In this document: piece after piece, positions 17,253 through 26,343 of the stretch
Layout of the letters: the number at the start of each line of letters is the position of its first letter
How positions within the stretch are numbered: position 1 is the first letter of the stretch
Assembly (NCBI RefSeq): GCF_000427445.1
Contig: NZ_KE386496.1
Location: 62,001-126,000 of the forward strand
Length of the DNA: 64,000 bases
Origin: Methylocapsa acidiphila B2
GTDB taxonomy: Bacteria; Pseudomonadota; Alphaproteobacteria; Rhizobiales; Beijerinckiaceae
Reading direction: 5' to 3'
Notes under the pieces: generated by a model
What the model was told of the DNA's origin: nothing
Seen by the model: only the letters and a program-made list of their open reading frames with translations
Databases searched by the model: none
Position numbers and translations under genes: made by a program

Positions 17253-17562
17253 GAAGCTTCATTTTGGACGGCTTGCGGACGGCGTTGGACAGGCGCTGAA
17301 ATCTCGTAAAACATTGAAAGCAAATAAGTTTATACGGCTTGGACGGCCTGGACGGCTTTTGACCCCTACTGTCTTAATTGCACCAGCGAATGCGGCTCGA
17401 CAGATAGCTCAAAACCCGATCTCGTGTAAGCACTATGTAAGCACGAGAGGTCGAAACCAACCGTAGGCCATCTCACTTCATAGAAGTGGAAGCCTCTGTT
17501 TTTAAATATCTATCCAACTCAATAGAACTCCGTGTAAGCAGGTAAAAATGCCAGTTTTCACC

Positions 17563-17607
17563 TTCGTAATGAGGGGGTCGGGGGTTCGAATCCCTCTTGC
17601 GGCACCA
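17563..17607 (+). other. attachment site: 3' fragment of tRNA-Thr(CGU)
   Basis: Bases 17563-17607 match a tRNA from anticodon loop to CCA: loop TTCGTAA with anticodon CGT, T-arm GGGGG-TTCGAAT-CCCTC, acceptor strand TTGCGGC, then A-CCA. The sequence before 17563 does not pair as a 5' anticodon stem, so this is the displaced tRNA end left by integration, with crossover in or near the anticodon loop. The restored full tRNA-Thr should lie at the other end of the element. Confidence 0.82.
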
Positions 17608-18437
17608 ATATAGTCAAATAATTTAGACGCGGTTTGTGGGACCTTTTGGAAGACCGAGGCTTTTTGATAGGCGCTCGGGGAGCCGAATTCGAAAATTTGC
17701 AAAACGTCGGCCGCTGGTCCCCTTGCAGCGTTCTCGCGTCATCGATTCGGAACAAACTCTCTCGCCTGACCAACCGAGCTCGGGGCATTTTCTTTCAACA
17801 GGCTTTCGCGAGTCGTGTTCTTCGAAATAGTTTCCGAACATTCCGAACGAACGATTGGAAACCTGCCTGTCCAAGCCGAGGCCGCACCGGGACGGAGGAC
17901 GGCGCCAAGTTCTCGCTTGTTTCCATAAACACCTAAAGCGAGATGGGGCGAACCAGAATCGAACGATCGGAAACCGCCGGAAAGGTCGTCGCCTTGACGC
18001 CGGAGACGCGTCCGACAACAATTATGCGCGTCGTCAGCTATTCATCTGCTTGCGCATACACCGGCGCAGCGCGGCGACCGAAATTTCGTAAAATTCTAAT
18101 TCTGCGCCGAGACCGTTGCCACGGCAGCCACTATCACGGTCGCGGAGCAGAGCGACATAGGGCCAGTTCTGGTCAATCCATGCGTCGAGAGATTCCTCAT
18201 CCATCATTGACCAATGTTTGGCCTCGCCAGACACAGCGCTGCAGCAGGTACTGCAACACACGCAGGATGCCGGAAATGACGATCCGATCGTCCACTCGCG
18301 ACTTTCCAGGCCGCGTCCGCGATCGCGGCGGTTCAATGTGGCGAGGCTCTATCCGCCGCCGCAAGCTGCGCGTCTCGCGATGAGACGCGCCGTCGCGACG
18401 GCCAGCCCGATATTTTGAAGCCGGCCGAACCCTGTCG
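17608..18437. other. gap beside the attachment site
   Basis: About 830 bases between the tRNA fragment and the next core gene. Overlapping frames on both strands have no family resemblance. One small minus-strand ORF (18034-18207) is listed separately. No second attachment repeat, tRNA or IS end is visible. Confidence 0.4.
18034..18207 (-). CDS. possible small acidic protein
   Basis: 57 residues from ATG 18207: 'MMDEESLDAWIDQNWPYVAL' followed by a Cys-containing helix. Composition looks protein-like, but there is no clear ribosome site and no recognised family. It could also be the remnant of a longer gene. Confidence 0.3.
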   Translation of the reverse strand: MMDEESLDAWIDQNWPYVALLRDRDSGCRGNGLGAELEFYEISVAALRRCMRKQMNS

Positions 18438-19334
18438 TCAGGATCGAGAAGCCGCGTCGGGCCGCGCCGGCCGCCAGGGCAGGACGGAGTTGGATCGCGC
18501 GAGCAAGGAGCGGAAGAACTCGAAGACGCCCAGGAACATGAGGGCCGAAAACACGTGCCAGAGCGCATGGCCCTGCACCAGCGAACTGGGGCCGTAAAAA
18601 CATTTGGCGTAATCCCCGCCATGCCTGGCCAGAAACGCGTTATCGTCGCCGTCGGAAAATTTGAAGACGACCGCCGCGAGCGCGGGAAGGACCGCCAGGG
18701 CGAGGGGAGCCAGCAAGCCGTCGCCAGGCGCGGCACGCGTCTTGGGGTCTCGCACATATCGCAACGCGCCGGAAATCATGTAGACGATCAAGATGAAGAC
18801 GAGGAAAGGCGTAAAATAATCCGAATCGAAGAAATGGACCTTGGCGCGCACGATTCCGCCCACCAGTCCGATGGCGATCGCGGAGAACATGATCACAAAG
18901 GCCCATGGATCGTCATATTCCAAAGGAACCATTTCAATAAAGCCGTAGGCTACGAGGGCGAGCAGAACAGCATAGACGCCCATGATGTCCACGGTTTGGC
19001 CGAATTCGCTGAGCGTTCCGTGAAACCACCCGCTACATATGGCGAGGATGATCAGGGCGGCGCCCACGGTCCAGCCGGTCCAGGCCTTGTTCAAGGTGAA
19101 AATCAGCAGGCCGACGGCGAGATAGGCCGCGTTGGACCAGAAATTATGGAATTGGAGAAAGAAGCCGGACGTGTTGACGAGCTCGCATTGCTCCTTATGA
19201 TAAGACGTCACCCTGTCGGCCGCGACATGGGCCCATGGATGGATGTGTAGGAGCCCCAGCAGCAAAAATATGAGAGCCAGCGCGGGCAATCCCGCAGCGA
19301 CGACAATCCACACCTTGCGATGCGTCTGCTCCAC
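18438..19334 (-). CDS. ceramidase-like (CREST superfamily) integral membrane protein
   Basis: 298 residues, about seven membrane segments. Alkaline-ceramidase/CREST signatures: 'FHNFWSNAAYLAVGLLIF' in TM2-3, 'GWFHGTLSEFGQTVDIMGVY' with the His and Asp of the metal site, and 'QGHALWHVFSALMFLG' near the C-terminus with two more His. The superfamily uses one Ser, one Asp and three His to bind zinc and hydrolyse lipid amides. The bacterial substrate is unknown. The Cys pair near residue 50 and 245 may form a periplasmic bridge. Monocistronic. Confidence 0.82.
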   Translation of the reverse strand: MEQTHRKVWIVVAAGLPALALIFLLLGLLHIHPWAHVAADRVTSYHKEQCELVNTSGFFLQFHNFWSNAAYLAVGLLIFTLNKAWTGWTVGAALIILAICSGWFHGTLSEFGQTVDIMGVYAVLLALVAYGFIEMVPLEYDDPWAFVIMFSAIAIGLVGGIVRAKVHFFDSDYFTPFLVFILIVYMISGALRYVRDPKTRAAPGDGLLAPLALAVLPALAAVVFKFSDGDDNAFLARHGGDYAKCFYGPSSLVQGHALWHVFSALMFLGVFEFFRSLLARSNSVLPWRPARPDAASRS

Positions 19335-19740
19335 AGCGTCACTCCATTTCCTGTTCTACGAGCGCGCTTTGCTCTCCAGAGCATATTCCGGTCGGATGGA
19401 ATCGATCCGATCGACAAGAATATGCTCAACCATTCGACTCTGGAGCGATTTCACATAGATCGCATGAATCTATGCGAGCGAAAGACGCTCTACGCGGAGA
19501 TTATGGGCTTTCCCGCAAGCAGCGCAAGCATGACGCGCCGTCGGCGCGCTCCCGTGCAAGCACGGCTTGGGCGCCGCTACCAAACGCGAGGAAGCTCTCT
19601 AATTACATTATGGCGCACGGCAGAGCGGGAAGCAAAACCGAAAGCCGGGCCTTTTTAAGTCCGGGCGTCGTCCTGTCGACTAATTGAATCCATTTGGCCT
19701 GAAAGCGCTGAAGCGCCGCGAAGGGAAGGGTGGAAAGACC
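19335..19740. other. 406-base gap holding a hairpin repeat
   Basis: Lies between the divergent ceramidase-like and GYD genes. It holds dispersed repeat copy A (19380-19474). The rest shows no gene. A promoter for either gene is expected but not identifiable with confidence. Confidence 0.4.
19380..19474. repeat. dispersed hairpin repeat, copy A
   Basis: Outer stem AGCATATTC (19380-19388) with GAATATGCT (19418-19426), and an inner GTCGGAT/ATCCGAT stem. A second hairpin CATAGAT (19454-19460) / ATCTATG (19468-19474) follows. Same architecture as copies near 46.7, 49.8 and 52.9 kb: a stem ending in an (A/G)(A/T)GC(A)T(G/A)TTC motif followed by a second stem. Confidence 0.7.
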
Positions 19741-20091
19741 ATGCCGATCTATATCACTCAAGGTCGTTACACGACGGACGCGTTGAAGGGCATGACGAGC
19801 AATCCCGAAAACCGGGAAAAGGCGGTCGCGGATCTGATGACCAGGGCGGGCGGCAAGCTCGTGGCCCTCTATTTCACCTTCGGCGAATATGACTTCCTCT
19901 CGATCGTCGAAGCGCCGAACGAAGCGGTCATGGCTTCCGCTCTGATCGCAGGCGCGGCGTCGGGCGGGGTCACGCACCTCAAGACATCGATCGCCATGGC
20001 CACGAATGACGCCATGAACGCCTTCAGGTCGGCGGGGGAGCTGCGCAAATCCTTCAAGCCGGCGGGGGGGCCGGCGAGAGCGTTGGAATAG
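19741..20091 (+). CDS. GYD domain-containing protein
   Basis: 116 residues. 'YITQGRYTTDALKGMTSNPENREKAVADLMTRAGGKLVALYFTFGEYDFLSIVEAPNE' is the GYD domain, a small ferredoxin-like fold whose name motif is seen here as G-E-Y-D. ATG 19741 is preferred over the upstream GTG/ATG because GGTGGAAAG precedes it. Function of the family is unknown; many members sit near stress or metal genes. Confidence 0.85.
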   Translation: MPIYITQGRYTTDALKGMTSNPENREKAVADLMTRAGGKLVALYFTFGEYDFLSIVEAPNEAVMASALIAGAASGGVTHLKTSIAMATNDAMNAFRSAGELRKSFKPAGGPARALE

Positions 20092-20144
20092 CCGACCTTC
20101 GTCGCAAGAAGGCGCGCGTGCCTGTGGCAGGAAGGAGCAAGCCA

Positions 20145-20459
20145 ATGTTGACGGAAGAAATGACGGATCTTCGGGATCGCATAGGAAAACTATTGGCCGA
20201 TGGGTTGAAGACCGAGATCGAGCCCGTCCCCGAAACAGAAAAGGAGTTCGGCGACATCCTCAATAGGTTGCGCGCGCTCAATCCCGGCGATCTCTCGGGC
20301 AAGCTTGTAATCGCGGGTTTCATCGATCATCCCTACGGCGACGACCAAGTTCGCTGCATGGAATGCATGTATTATCTCGTGCATCAAAGGTGGTGCGATC
20401 TGCCTGAATTGGCTTTGCCGGTCGAGGCGGACTGGCGGTGCCGGCTGTGGCGCATCTGA
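20145..20459 (+). CDS. conserved hypothetical protein with Cys-rich C-terminus
   Basis: 104 residues. 'VRCMECMYYLVHQRWCDLPELALPVEADWRCRLWRI' contains Cys at four positions in a C-x2-C ... C ... C spacing that could bind a metal or Fe-S cluster. The N-terminal half is a charged helix. The start ATG 20145 has GGAAGGAG upstream. It lies between the GYD gene and phoU with short gaps and may be co-transcribed. No name known. Confidence 0.6.
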   Translation: MLTEEMTDLRDRIGKLLADGLKTEIEPVPETEKEFGDILNRLRALNPGDLSGKLVIAGFIDHPYGDDQVRCMECMYYLVHQRWCDLPELALPVEADWRCRLWRI

Positions 20460-20540
20460 GCGTCGCCGCGAGAAGGCCCTGACCGAGTTGACGGCATGTA
20501 GAGGTAAGGCCTCGCGGCGATCGATTGAGAGGAGCGGCGC

Positions 20541-21284
20541 ATGTCGGAGCACATCATTAAGGCGTATGACGATGAACTCGACGTCCTTGATAAGAAAGTC
20601 GCGGAGATGGGGGGACTCGCGGAGAAAATATTTTCCGACGCTATGGAATCCCTGTCCAATTTCGACTCGCGGCTTGCTCAGGCGACAGTCCATGCGGATT
20701 TCCGCCTCGACGCCTTGCAGCGCGAAATTGAGGAAAGGGCGATTGTGACGATCGCCCGTCGGCAGCCTCTCGCCGTCGATCTGCGAGAGATCATCTCAAC
20801 GATAAGGATGGCCAATGATCTCGAGAGGGTTGGCGATCTCGCGAAAAACATTGCCAAACGCGTGATCTATTTTTCGCCGAATTTGCGAATGCCGCGGTGT
20901 GTGGTCGGGCTCCGCTCCATGCATCGAGTCGCGGCGAATCTCCTGAACGACGCGCTTAACGCCTACTTGCGACGCGACGCCGACCTTGCGCTGCGCGCGT
21001 GGGCGGGCGATGTGGAGCTCGACGACCTGCACGACTCGGTGTTTCGCGATCTTCTGACTTTCATGATGGAAGATCCCGGCAACATCTCTTTTTGCGCGCA
21101 TCTCTTATTCTGCGCCAAAAACGTCGAGCGCGTCGGCGACCACGCCACAAATATTGCTGAGACGGCGATCTATCGGATCACAGGAGAAGCGCCGCCGATA
21201 GATCGGCCGAAAGGCCGCAATCCGACCATGGTTTCCCCAGAGACGGCAGGGGAAGCAAATCAGCGACGATTTGGGCGGCCCTGA
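20541..21284 (+). CDS. phoU: phosphate transport/signalling regulator PhoU
   Basis: 247 residues, normal length. Two three-helix repeats with the metal-binding signatures 'ANDLERVGDLAKNIAKR' (about 93-110) and 'AKNVERVGDHATNIAE' (about 195-212). PhoU couples the Pst transporter to the PhoR kinase and limits phosphate uptake. GAGAGGAG lies upstream of the ATG. No pstSCAB or phoBR is adjacent, so it is an orphan copy here. Confidence 0.95.
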   Translation: MSEHIIKAYDDELDVLDKKVAEMGGLAEKIFSDAMESLSNFDSRLAQATVHADFRLDALQREIEERAIVTIARRQPLAVDLREIISTIRMANDLERVGDLAKNIAKRVIYFSPNLRMPRCVVGLRSMHRVAANLLNDALNAYLRRDADLALRAWAGDVELDDLHDSVFRDLLTFMMEDPGNISFCAHLLFCAKNVERVGDHATNIAETAIYRITGEAPPIDRPKGRNPTMVSPETAGEANQRRFGRP

Positions 21285-21358
21285 GATCAAATCGTGCACG
21301 CGGCGAGCGGATGAGCTAAAGCTTCGTCTCGACCCATCAAAGTCTTGGACTTGGCTTC

Positions 21359-21547
21359 ATGCGCTTGAAATTGACCCCGCCTGGATTTCCCATATTTCTT
21401 CTGTCCGTCATTCTCGCGGGCGTCGCCATAGCAACCCTCTACACGCGCGTTCCGGTGGTCGGCCATTATGTCAGCGCGCATCGCTTCTGGGTCTTGGCGT
21501 CGGCTTACGCGGCTTTATTGGCGGGGGTTCTGTTTGAGGGCTTGTGA
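21359..21547 (+). CDS. small two-helix membrane protein
   Basis: 62 residues with two hydrophobic segments ('FPIFLLSVILAGVAIATLY' at 10-28 and 'FWVLASAYAALLAGVLFEGL' at 43-62). The conserved-looking 'TPPGFPIFLLS' start is common in small alphaproteobacterial membrane proteins of unknown function. It ends 45 bases before the convergent P-type ATPase fusion gene. Confidence 0.6.
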   Translation: MRLKLTPPGFPIFLLSVILAGVAIATLYTRVPVVGHYVSAHRFWVLASAYAALLAGVLFEGL

Positions 21548-21591
21548 GCCGAGAGAGATCGGACAAGGCCGCGCCGCGCGCCGGGTCGAAT

Positions 21592-24500
21592 TCAGTCCTT
21601 CGGCGCCGGCCTCTCCGTCATGATCGAGACCGCCGCCTTCATGCCTGGCGCAAGCGCGAGATCGGGGTTTGGCGCGGCGATGATCACCTCATAGGAAGAG
21701 GCGGGATAGGAAGAGGCGGGTTTGGCCGCTTCAGGCGAGGGGCGGATTTGCATGACCGCTCCAGAGAAAGTCCGGCTCGGCGGCCTGTCGATCGTGAACT
21801 CGGCCTGATCGCCGATCTTGACCGCGCCGATGTCTTTCGCCTCGACCTTGGCCTCGATACGCAAAACGCTCAAATCGGCGGCGATCTGGAACAATGGCGT
21901 TTGGGCCGCTGCGTCGATCAGCTGGCCAATTTCGACGCCGCGCGCCACGACCAAGCCGTCCGTCGGCACGACGATCGCCGTTTTGCCGAGAGCGGACTCT
22001 GCCGCGGCGAGCGTGGTCGCCCGCTTCGCCTTTTCCTGCTCTCCGAGCTCGATGCGCGCGCGGGCCCGCTCCTCGCCCTCGCGCGCTTTGGCGAACGCCT
22101 TGTGGGAAATGGCGCGGCGCTCGGCGCGCGCTTCAGCGCGATCGAGATTGGATTTCGCCCGCTCGGCCTCAGCGCGCTCCTTTTCGAGCCTGGCCTCCGC
22201 CGCAGCCAGATCGGTCCTGGCGCGATCGACTTCCGACTGATAGGGGCGGGGATCGATCTTCGCGCAGATCTGCCCCGCCGTCACGCGCGTGTCGCGGTCG
22301 CAATAAAGCGCTTGGATGGGGCCGGATACGCGCGCCGCCACTGGCGTGGTCGCGGCTGGAGCAAGGGTCCCGAGCGCGGTCACGACGCCGGCGCGGGACC
22401 CGCCAGCGGGGCTCGGGACAGGGCCGCGTCGAGCGCCGCCGCCATAATGCGCCCAATAGAACCATCCGCCGCCAAAGCACAAAAGGGCGAAGCTCACCAT
22501 TGCGGCCTGCCGGCCCCAATGGGCGCCAGGCGCCCGCTCCATTGCTTCGCTTACGCGTTTCGGCTTGGGTTCGCTTGGCATAGGACTCTCTTGCGAGGAT
22601 TCGCTGCGCCAGTCGATGGCCTGGTCATAGATATCTTCCTCTTGGGCGCTGTGGATGCGGACCAGAGATTCAATCGATTCGATGATTCGCTGCGCGTCGC
22701 GGATAAGGTATCGATCGGTCTCCGCCGGGCCGAGCCCGTCGGACAGGCGGGTCAGGAGGCGGGAGAGATGGAGAATCTCGCGATGGGCGCGGCTCATGGC
22801 GCATAGCCCATGGCCGTCGGCGAGGAAACTCGAAAGGCTTGGATAGACCACTGTCTCGTCAGCGCGCTCATGAGCGACGATCTCTGTCGCCACGATCCCA
22901 TCGGCCTCGGCGATCAAGCGCGCGGCGACCTCGCCGGCCGCGTCGTCGAGCCCGTCCGCGATCTGGCGCAAGCGGTCGAGGCTTGCCCCTAGTCTCTCGT
23001 GGTCTTCATGGAGAATGCGGGCCGTTGCGGCCGGCATGGCCGCTTGCCGTCGGGCCCGCCCAGGGGTTAGAGCCCGTAGCGCGTTCAAAATGACAGCCAC
23101 GTCGATGGCTTCCTGGGTCAGCGCCCCGGCGACGGGACTGAGCCAGCCGACGGCGGCGGCGGCCATGGCGACGCCCGAAAGCGACATGCCGACGATAATG
23201 CTTTGCAAGGCTATGGCGCGCGTGCGCCGCGCGATGACGACGGCGTCGGACACGCGATCGAGCCGATCGACGAGGATCACGACATCCGCCGCCTCCGACG
23301 AGGCGCTGGCGCCCCGCGCGCCCATGGCGACGCCCACGTCGGCCGCCGCCAGGGCGGGAGCGTCATTGATGCCGTCGCCGACCATCAATGTCGGATGAAG
23401 CCGCTGCTCGGCCGCGACGGCGTCGACCTTGTCGGCCGGAACGCGATCCGCGAGCACGGCGTCGAGATCGAGCGCGGCGCCGATCGTCTCGGCCGAATCG
23501 GCGCGGTCGCCGGTCACCATGACGATTCGGGCCACGCCCGCGGCTCGAAGCGCCTGGATGGCGCGCGGCGTCTCGCGCCGGAGTTCGTCGGCGAGGAGGA
23601 GGGCGGCGACGGCGCGGCCATCCACCGAGATGAACACGCTGAGGGCGGAGCGCCAAGAGGCCCGCCGCAGCGCCCGAAGCGCCCATTCCTCCGGGCGGCC
23701 GGCCCCGAAAACAAGCTGATGCGAGCCCACGCGGATCGCTTGTCCCCCCACGACGCCCTCGAGGCCAGAGCCCATGGTCTCACGGACATTCTCCGGGACC
23801 TGCAATGCGAGCTTTTTCGCCCGAGCCGCGGCGACGATGGCTCCAGCCACCACATGATGGGAGGCTTGCTCGAGAGAGGCGGCGAGCCGCAGGGCTCCTT
23901 CCGGGTCCTCGCCGGGAGCCGTTTCGACGGCGACCAGCCGCGCCCCGCCGACGGTCAAGGTTCCCGTCTTGTCGAACATCACCGTATGCGCGCGGGCCAG
24001 CGCTTCCAGAGGTCCGCCTCCCTTGATCAGGATGCCGCGCCGCGCCGCTTGCGAGGTGCCGGCGATGAAGGCCGCAGGCGCCGCCAGGATCAAGGGGCAG
24101 GGGGTCGCCGCGACGAGGACCGCCAGCGCGCGAATGGGGTCATGAGACAAGGCCCAGGCGCCGCCGGCGAGCGCGAGCGTCACGGGCAGGAGAAGCAGCG
24201 CATAGCGATCCGCCATCCGAATGAAGGGGGATTTGGCGGTCTGAGCCGCCGTGACGAGGCTGATGATTCCGGCGTAGGCGCTCTCCCCCGCGCGCGCCGA
24301 CGCACGCATCTCGAACGTTTCGCCGGCGTTGATCGTCCCACTGCTCACTGCTTCGCCGGCGCGCCGCGCGACCGGGATCGGCTCTCCCGTCAGGGCCGAT
24401 TCATCGATCGACGCGCTGGGGCTCGTGACTTGGCCGTCGACGGGGACGACCTCGCCGGCAAGAACCAGGATCGCGTCCCCGACAGCGACCTGATCGACCG

Positions 24501-24903
24501 GAATGTCCTCGAAAGCGCCGCCGTCGCGGCGATGCGCGAGGCGCGGGGCGCGGTCGATGAGCGATTTCAAATCCCGTTCGGCGCGTCCGACCGCGAAATC
24601 CTCGAGCGCGGCGCCGCTGGCATACATGACTGCGATGACGGCTGCGGCCAGGTTTTCTCCAAGCGCCAAGGCTCCCAACATTGAGAGCAGAGCGACCGCG
24701 TCGACGCCCATGCTGCCGATGAGAAGGCTGCGAATGATCGAGACGGCGAGACTCAGCGCGACGGGGATGGAGCCGCCGGCCCAGAGCCAACGCGCGGCGT
24801 CTGGGCGCCCCAGGACAAGAGCGACGAAGCCGCTGGCGAGCCCGACGATCGCGATCAGGATCAGGGCGCGACGCGCAGCTCGCGGATTGTTCATAGGAGT
24901 CAC
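21592..24903 (-). CDS. P1B-type metal ATPase fused to hemerythrin and HlyD-type adaptor
   Basis: One 1103-residue frame. Residues 1-620: P-type ATPase without N-terminal metal-binding domain, with 'LTGEP' (171), 'TPCP' (267), 'DKTGT' (311), 'GDGINDAP' (509) and a C-terminal 'TQEAIDVAVILNALRAL'. TPCP plus a hemerythrin tail is typical of P1B-5 (Nia-like) ATPases that export Ni/Fe. Residues 628-762: hemerythrin-like helices with 'HEDHERL' and 'HERADE'. Residues 775-1103: a membrane anchor (798-818), biotinyl-lipoyl, coiled-coil and barrel regions of a periplasmic membrane fusion protein. ATG 22581 (residue 775) could be an internal start. The usual HP loop motif reads HH (349-350). GTG 24903 or ATG 24894 may start it. 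Confidence 0.88.
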   Translation of the reverse strand: MTPMNNPRAARRALILIAIVGLASGFVALVLGRPDAARWLWAGGSIPVALSLAVSIIRSLLIGSMGVDAVALLSMLGALALGENLAAAVIAVMYASGAALEDFAVGRAERDLKSLIDRAPRLAHRRDGGAFEDIPVDQVAVGDAILVLAGEVVPVDGQVTSPSASIDESALTGEPIPVARRAGEAVSSGTINAGETFEMRASARAGESAYAGIISLVTAAQTAKSPFIRMADRYALLLLPVTLALAGGAWALSHDPIRALAVLVAATPCPLILAAPAAFIAGTSQAARRGILIKGGGPLEALARAHTVMFDKTGTLTVGGARLVAVETAPGEDPEGALRLAASLEQASHHVVAGAIVAAARAKKLALQVPENVRETMGSGLEGVVGGQAIRVGSHQLVFGAGRPEEWALRALRRASWRSALSVFISVDGRAVAALLLADELRRETPRAIQALRAAGVARIVMVTGDRADSAETIGAALDLDAVLADRVPADKVDAVAAEQRLHPTLMVGDGINDAPALAAADVGVAMGARGASASSEAADVVILVDRLDRVSDAVVIARRTRAIALQSIIVGMSLSGVAMAAAAVGWLSPVAGALTQEAIDVAVILNALRALTPGRARRQAAMPAATARILHEDHERLGASLDRLRQIADGLDDAAGEVAARLIAEADGIVATEIVAHERADETVVYPSLSSFLADGHGLCAMSRAHREILHLSRLLTRLSDGLGPAETDRYLIRDAQRIIESIESLVRIHSAQEEDIYDQAIDWRSESSQESPMPSEPKPKRVSEAMERAPGAHWGRQAAMVSFALLCFGGGWFYWAHYGGGARRGPVPSPAGGSRAGVVTALGTLAPAATTPVAARVSGPIQALYCDRDTRVTAGQICAKIDPRPYQSEVDRARTDLAAAEARLEKERAEAERAKSNLDRAEARAERRAISHKAFAKAREGEERARARIELGEQEKAKRATTLAAAESALGKTAIVVPTDGLVVARGVEIGQLIDAAAQTPLFQIAADLSVLRIEAKVEAKDIGAVKIGDQAEFTIDRPPSRTFSGAVMQIRPSPEAAKPASSYPASSYEVIIAAPNPDLALAPGMKAAVSIMTERPAPKD

Positions 24904-25092
24904 TTTTCCGTTGATCTTGTCATGTTACCCCTAACATCCGCGCCGTGACGGCGACGGTCGAGCTTTTCCGGGTCGCCGAGCCTCGACATGTATCCGCCGC
25001 CGTCGGACTCGAACCGAGCGATTTTCTCGTTCATTCAGCATTTGGACGAGAGTGCTTATGCTATAGGAGTGAAGGACAAGGAGAGTTCGCAC

Positions 25093-26343
25093 ATGCTGGA
25101 TTCTAGCGGGACCTTCAAGCCTCGCCCGGATGAACATCGTCTTCCCTTCGAGAGAATCGCCCTTCTGCTGCAAGGCGGCGGCGCGCTCGGCGCCTATCAG
25201 GGCGGAGTCTATCAAGCTTTGGACGAAGCGGACCTCCTTCCCGATTGGGTAGCGGGAATATCGATCGGCGCCATTAATTCCGCATTGATCGCGGGCAATC
25301 CGCCGGAAAAACGCGTCGAGAAACTAAGGGAATTCTGGGAGCTCGTCAGCGCCCCGCCGATGAGTTCCTTCGGCGTTTCCATCCTCCCGCCGATTGAGAT
25401 CACGGACCCCTCGATTCATCGGGTCGTCAATCAGGTCCAAGCCTATTTCGTGGCTCTTTTGGGCGCGCCGAATTTCTTCACGCCTCGTCTGCCGCCGCCG
25501 GTGCTTTTTCACCCGGACAAGCCCGACGGGCTGAGTTTTTATGATACCGCGCCCTTGCGGAAAACGCTCGAGCGGCTGGTCGATTTCGATCGGATCAACG
25601 CCGGACCCATGCGTTTCAGCGTCGGCGCCGTTCATGTGCGCAGCGGCAATTTCGTCTATTTCGATACGACGACTCACCGCATTGGCCCCGAGCATGTCAT
25701 CGGCAGCGGCTCTCTGCCTCCCGGCTTCCCGCCGACCGAGATCGACGGCGAATATTATTGGGACGGCGGCATCGTTTCCAATACGCCGCTGCAATGGGTG
25801 CTCGATTCGCGGCCGCGGCAAGACACGCTGGCGTTCCAGGTCGATCTTTGGCACGCGGCGGGCCAGGTTCCGCGCAGCTTCAGCGAGGCTAGCGTGCGCG
25901 AGAAGGAGATCCGCTATTCGAGCCGCACCAGAGCCGCGACCGATCAGTACCGAAAGATGCAGAAACTGCGCATAGCGGTGGCGGAGCTCATCAAGGATCT
26001 TCCTGAAGAGCACCGCGACCGGCCCGAGGTGCGGCTGCTCGAAGCCGAATCCGATGACAAGGTCTGCAACATCATCCAGCTGATCTATCGCAGCGAAAGT
26101 TACGAAGGCCTGTCCAAGGACTACGAATTTTCTCGCGCCACGATGGAGGAGCATTGGCGCGCGGGCTATAACGACGCCATTCGCACGCTCAGCCATCCGG
26201 AGGTTCTCGAATGCCCGGGCCGCGCCGAAGGCGTGCGCACATTCGACGTGGCGCGAGCGACGCAGCAGAGACATAAATCTGAATTAGAGATCCAGAGTCT
26301 GGACCAGAGATCCAGCCATGACAGGCGAGGAGAGCCGCGATGA
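25093..26343 (+). CDS. patatin-like phospholipase
   Basis: 416 residues. Oxyanion hole '[16 protein letters not shown]' near 20-35, nucleophile elbow G-I-S-I-G (about 55-59), catalytic Asp in '[11 protein letters not shown]' (about 225-230): a full Ser-Asp dyad. The C-terminal 200 residues are the extension typical of the DUF3734-containing bacterial patatins. ATG 25093 is chosen because AAGGAGAG lies just upstream. It overlaps the acetoacetate decarboxylase gene by ATGA; patatins of this subgroup often sit in beta-ketoacid or polyhydroxybutyrate gene groups. Confidence 0.9.
   Translation: MLDSSGTFKPRPDEHRLPFERIALLLQGGGALGAYQGGVYQALDEADLLPDWVAGISIGAINSALIAGNPPEKRVEKLREFWELVSAPPMSSFGVSILPPIEITDPSIHRVVNQVQAYFVALLGAPNFFTPRLPPPVLFHPDKPDGLSFYDTAPLRKTLERLVDFDRINAGPMRFSVGAVHVRSGNFVYFDTTTHRIGPEHVIGSGSLPPGFPPTEIDGEYYWDGGIVSNTPLQWVLDSRPRQDTLAFQVDLWHAAGQVPRSFSEASVREKEIRYSSRTRAATDQYRKMQKLRIAVAELIKDLPEEHRDRPEVRLLEAESDDKVCNIIQLIYRSESYEGLSKDYEFSRATMEEHWRAGYNDAIRTLSHPEVLECPGRAEGVRTFDVARATQQRHKSELEIQSLDQRSSHDRRGEPR

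Larger units (their letters stand above)
3134..17607. mobile_element. reduced prophage or satellite-like element at tRNA-Thr
   Basis: Phage-type genes run continuously from a minor tail protein (3134) to a tyrosine integrase (15972-17252), and the region ends at a 3' fragment of a tRNA-Thr gene (17563-17607). Modules from right to left: integrase, small head-maturation-like protein, coiled-coil protein, tail chaperone, tape measure, small proteins, XRE switch with cargo, small early proteins, AlpA-like regulator, split primase/helicase, minor tail protein. Terminase, portal, capsid, holin and endolysin genes are not seen. The left end is uncertain: no matching attachment repeat was found in 1-3.1 kb, so it may lie before the window or be lost. 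Confidence 0.8.

Noticed and set aside
17502-17788. Minus-strand ORFs across the tRNA fragment with 'GFEPPTPSLRR'-like and 'RGIRTPDPLITK' peptides
   Set aside because: These peptides are the well-known false translation of a tRNA 3' end and occur wherever such a sequence is read backwards.
23203-24684. 493-codon plus-strand frame opposite the P-type ATPase fusion
   Set aside because: Antisense shadow; the minus strand carries all P-type ATPase motifs.
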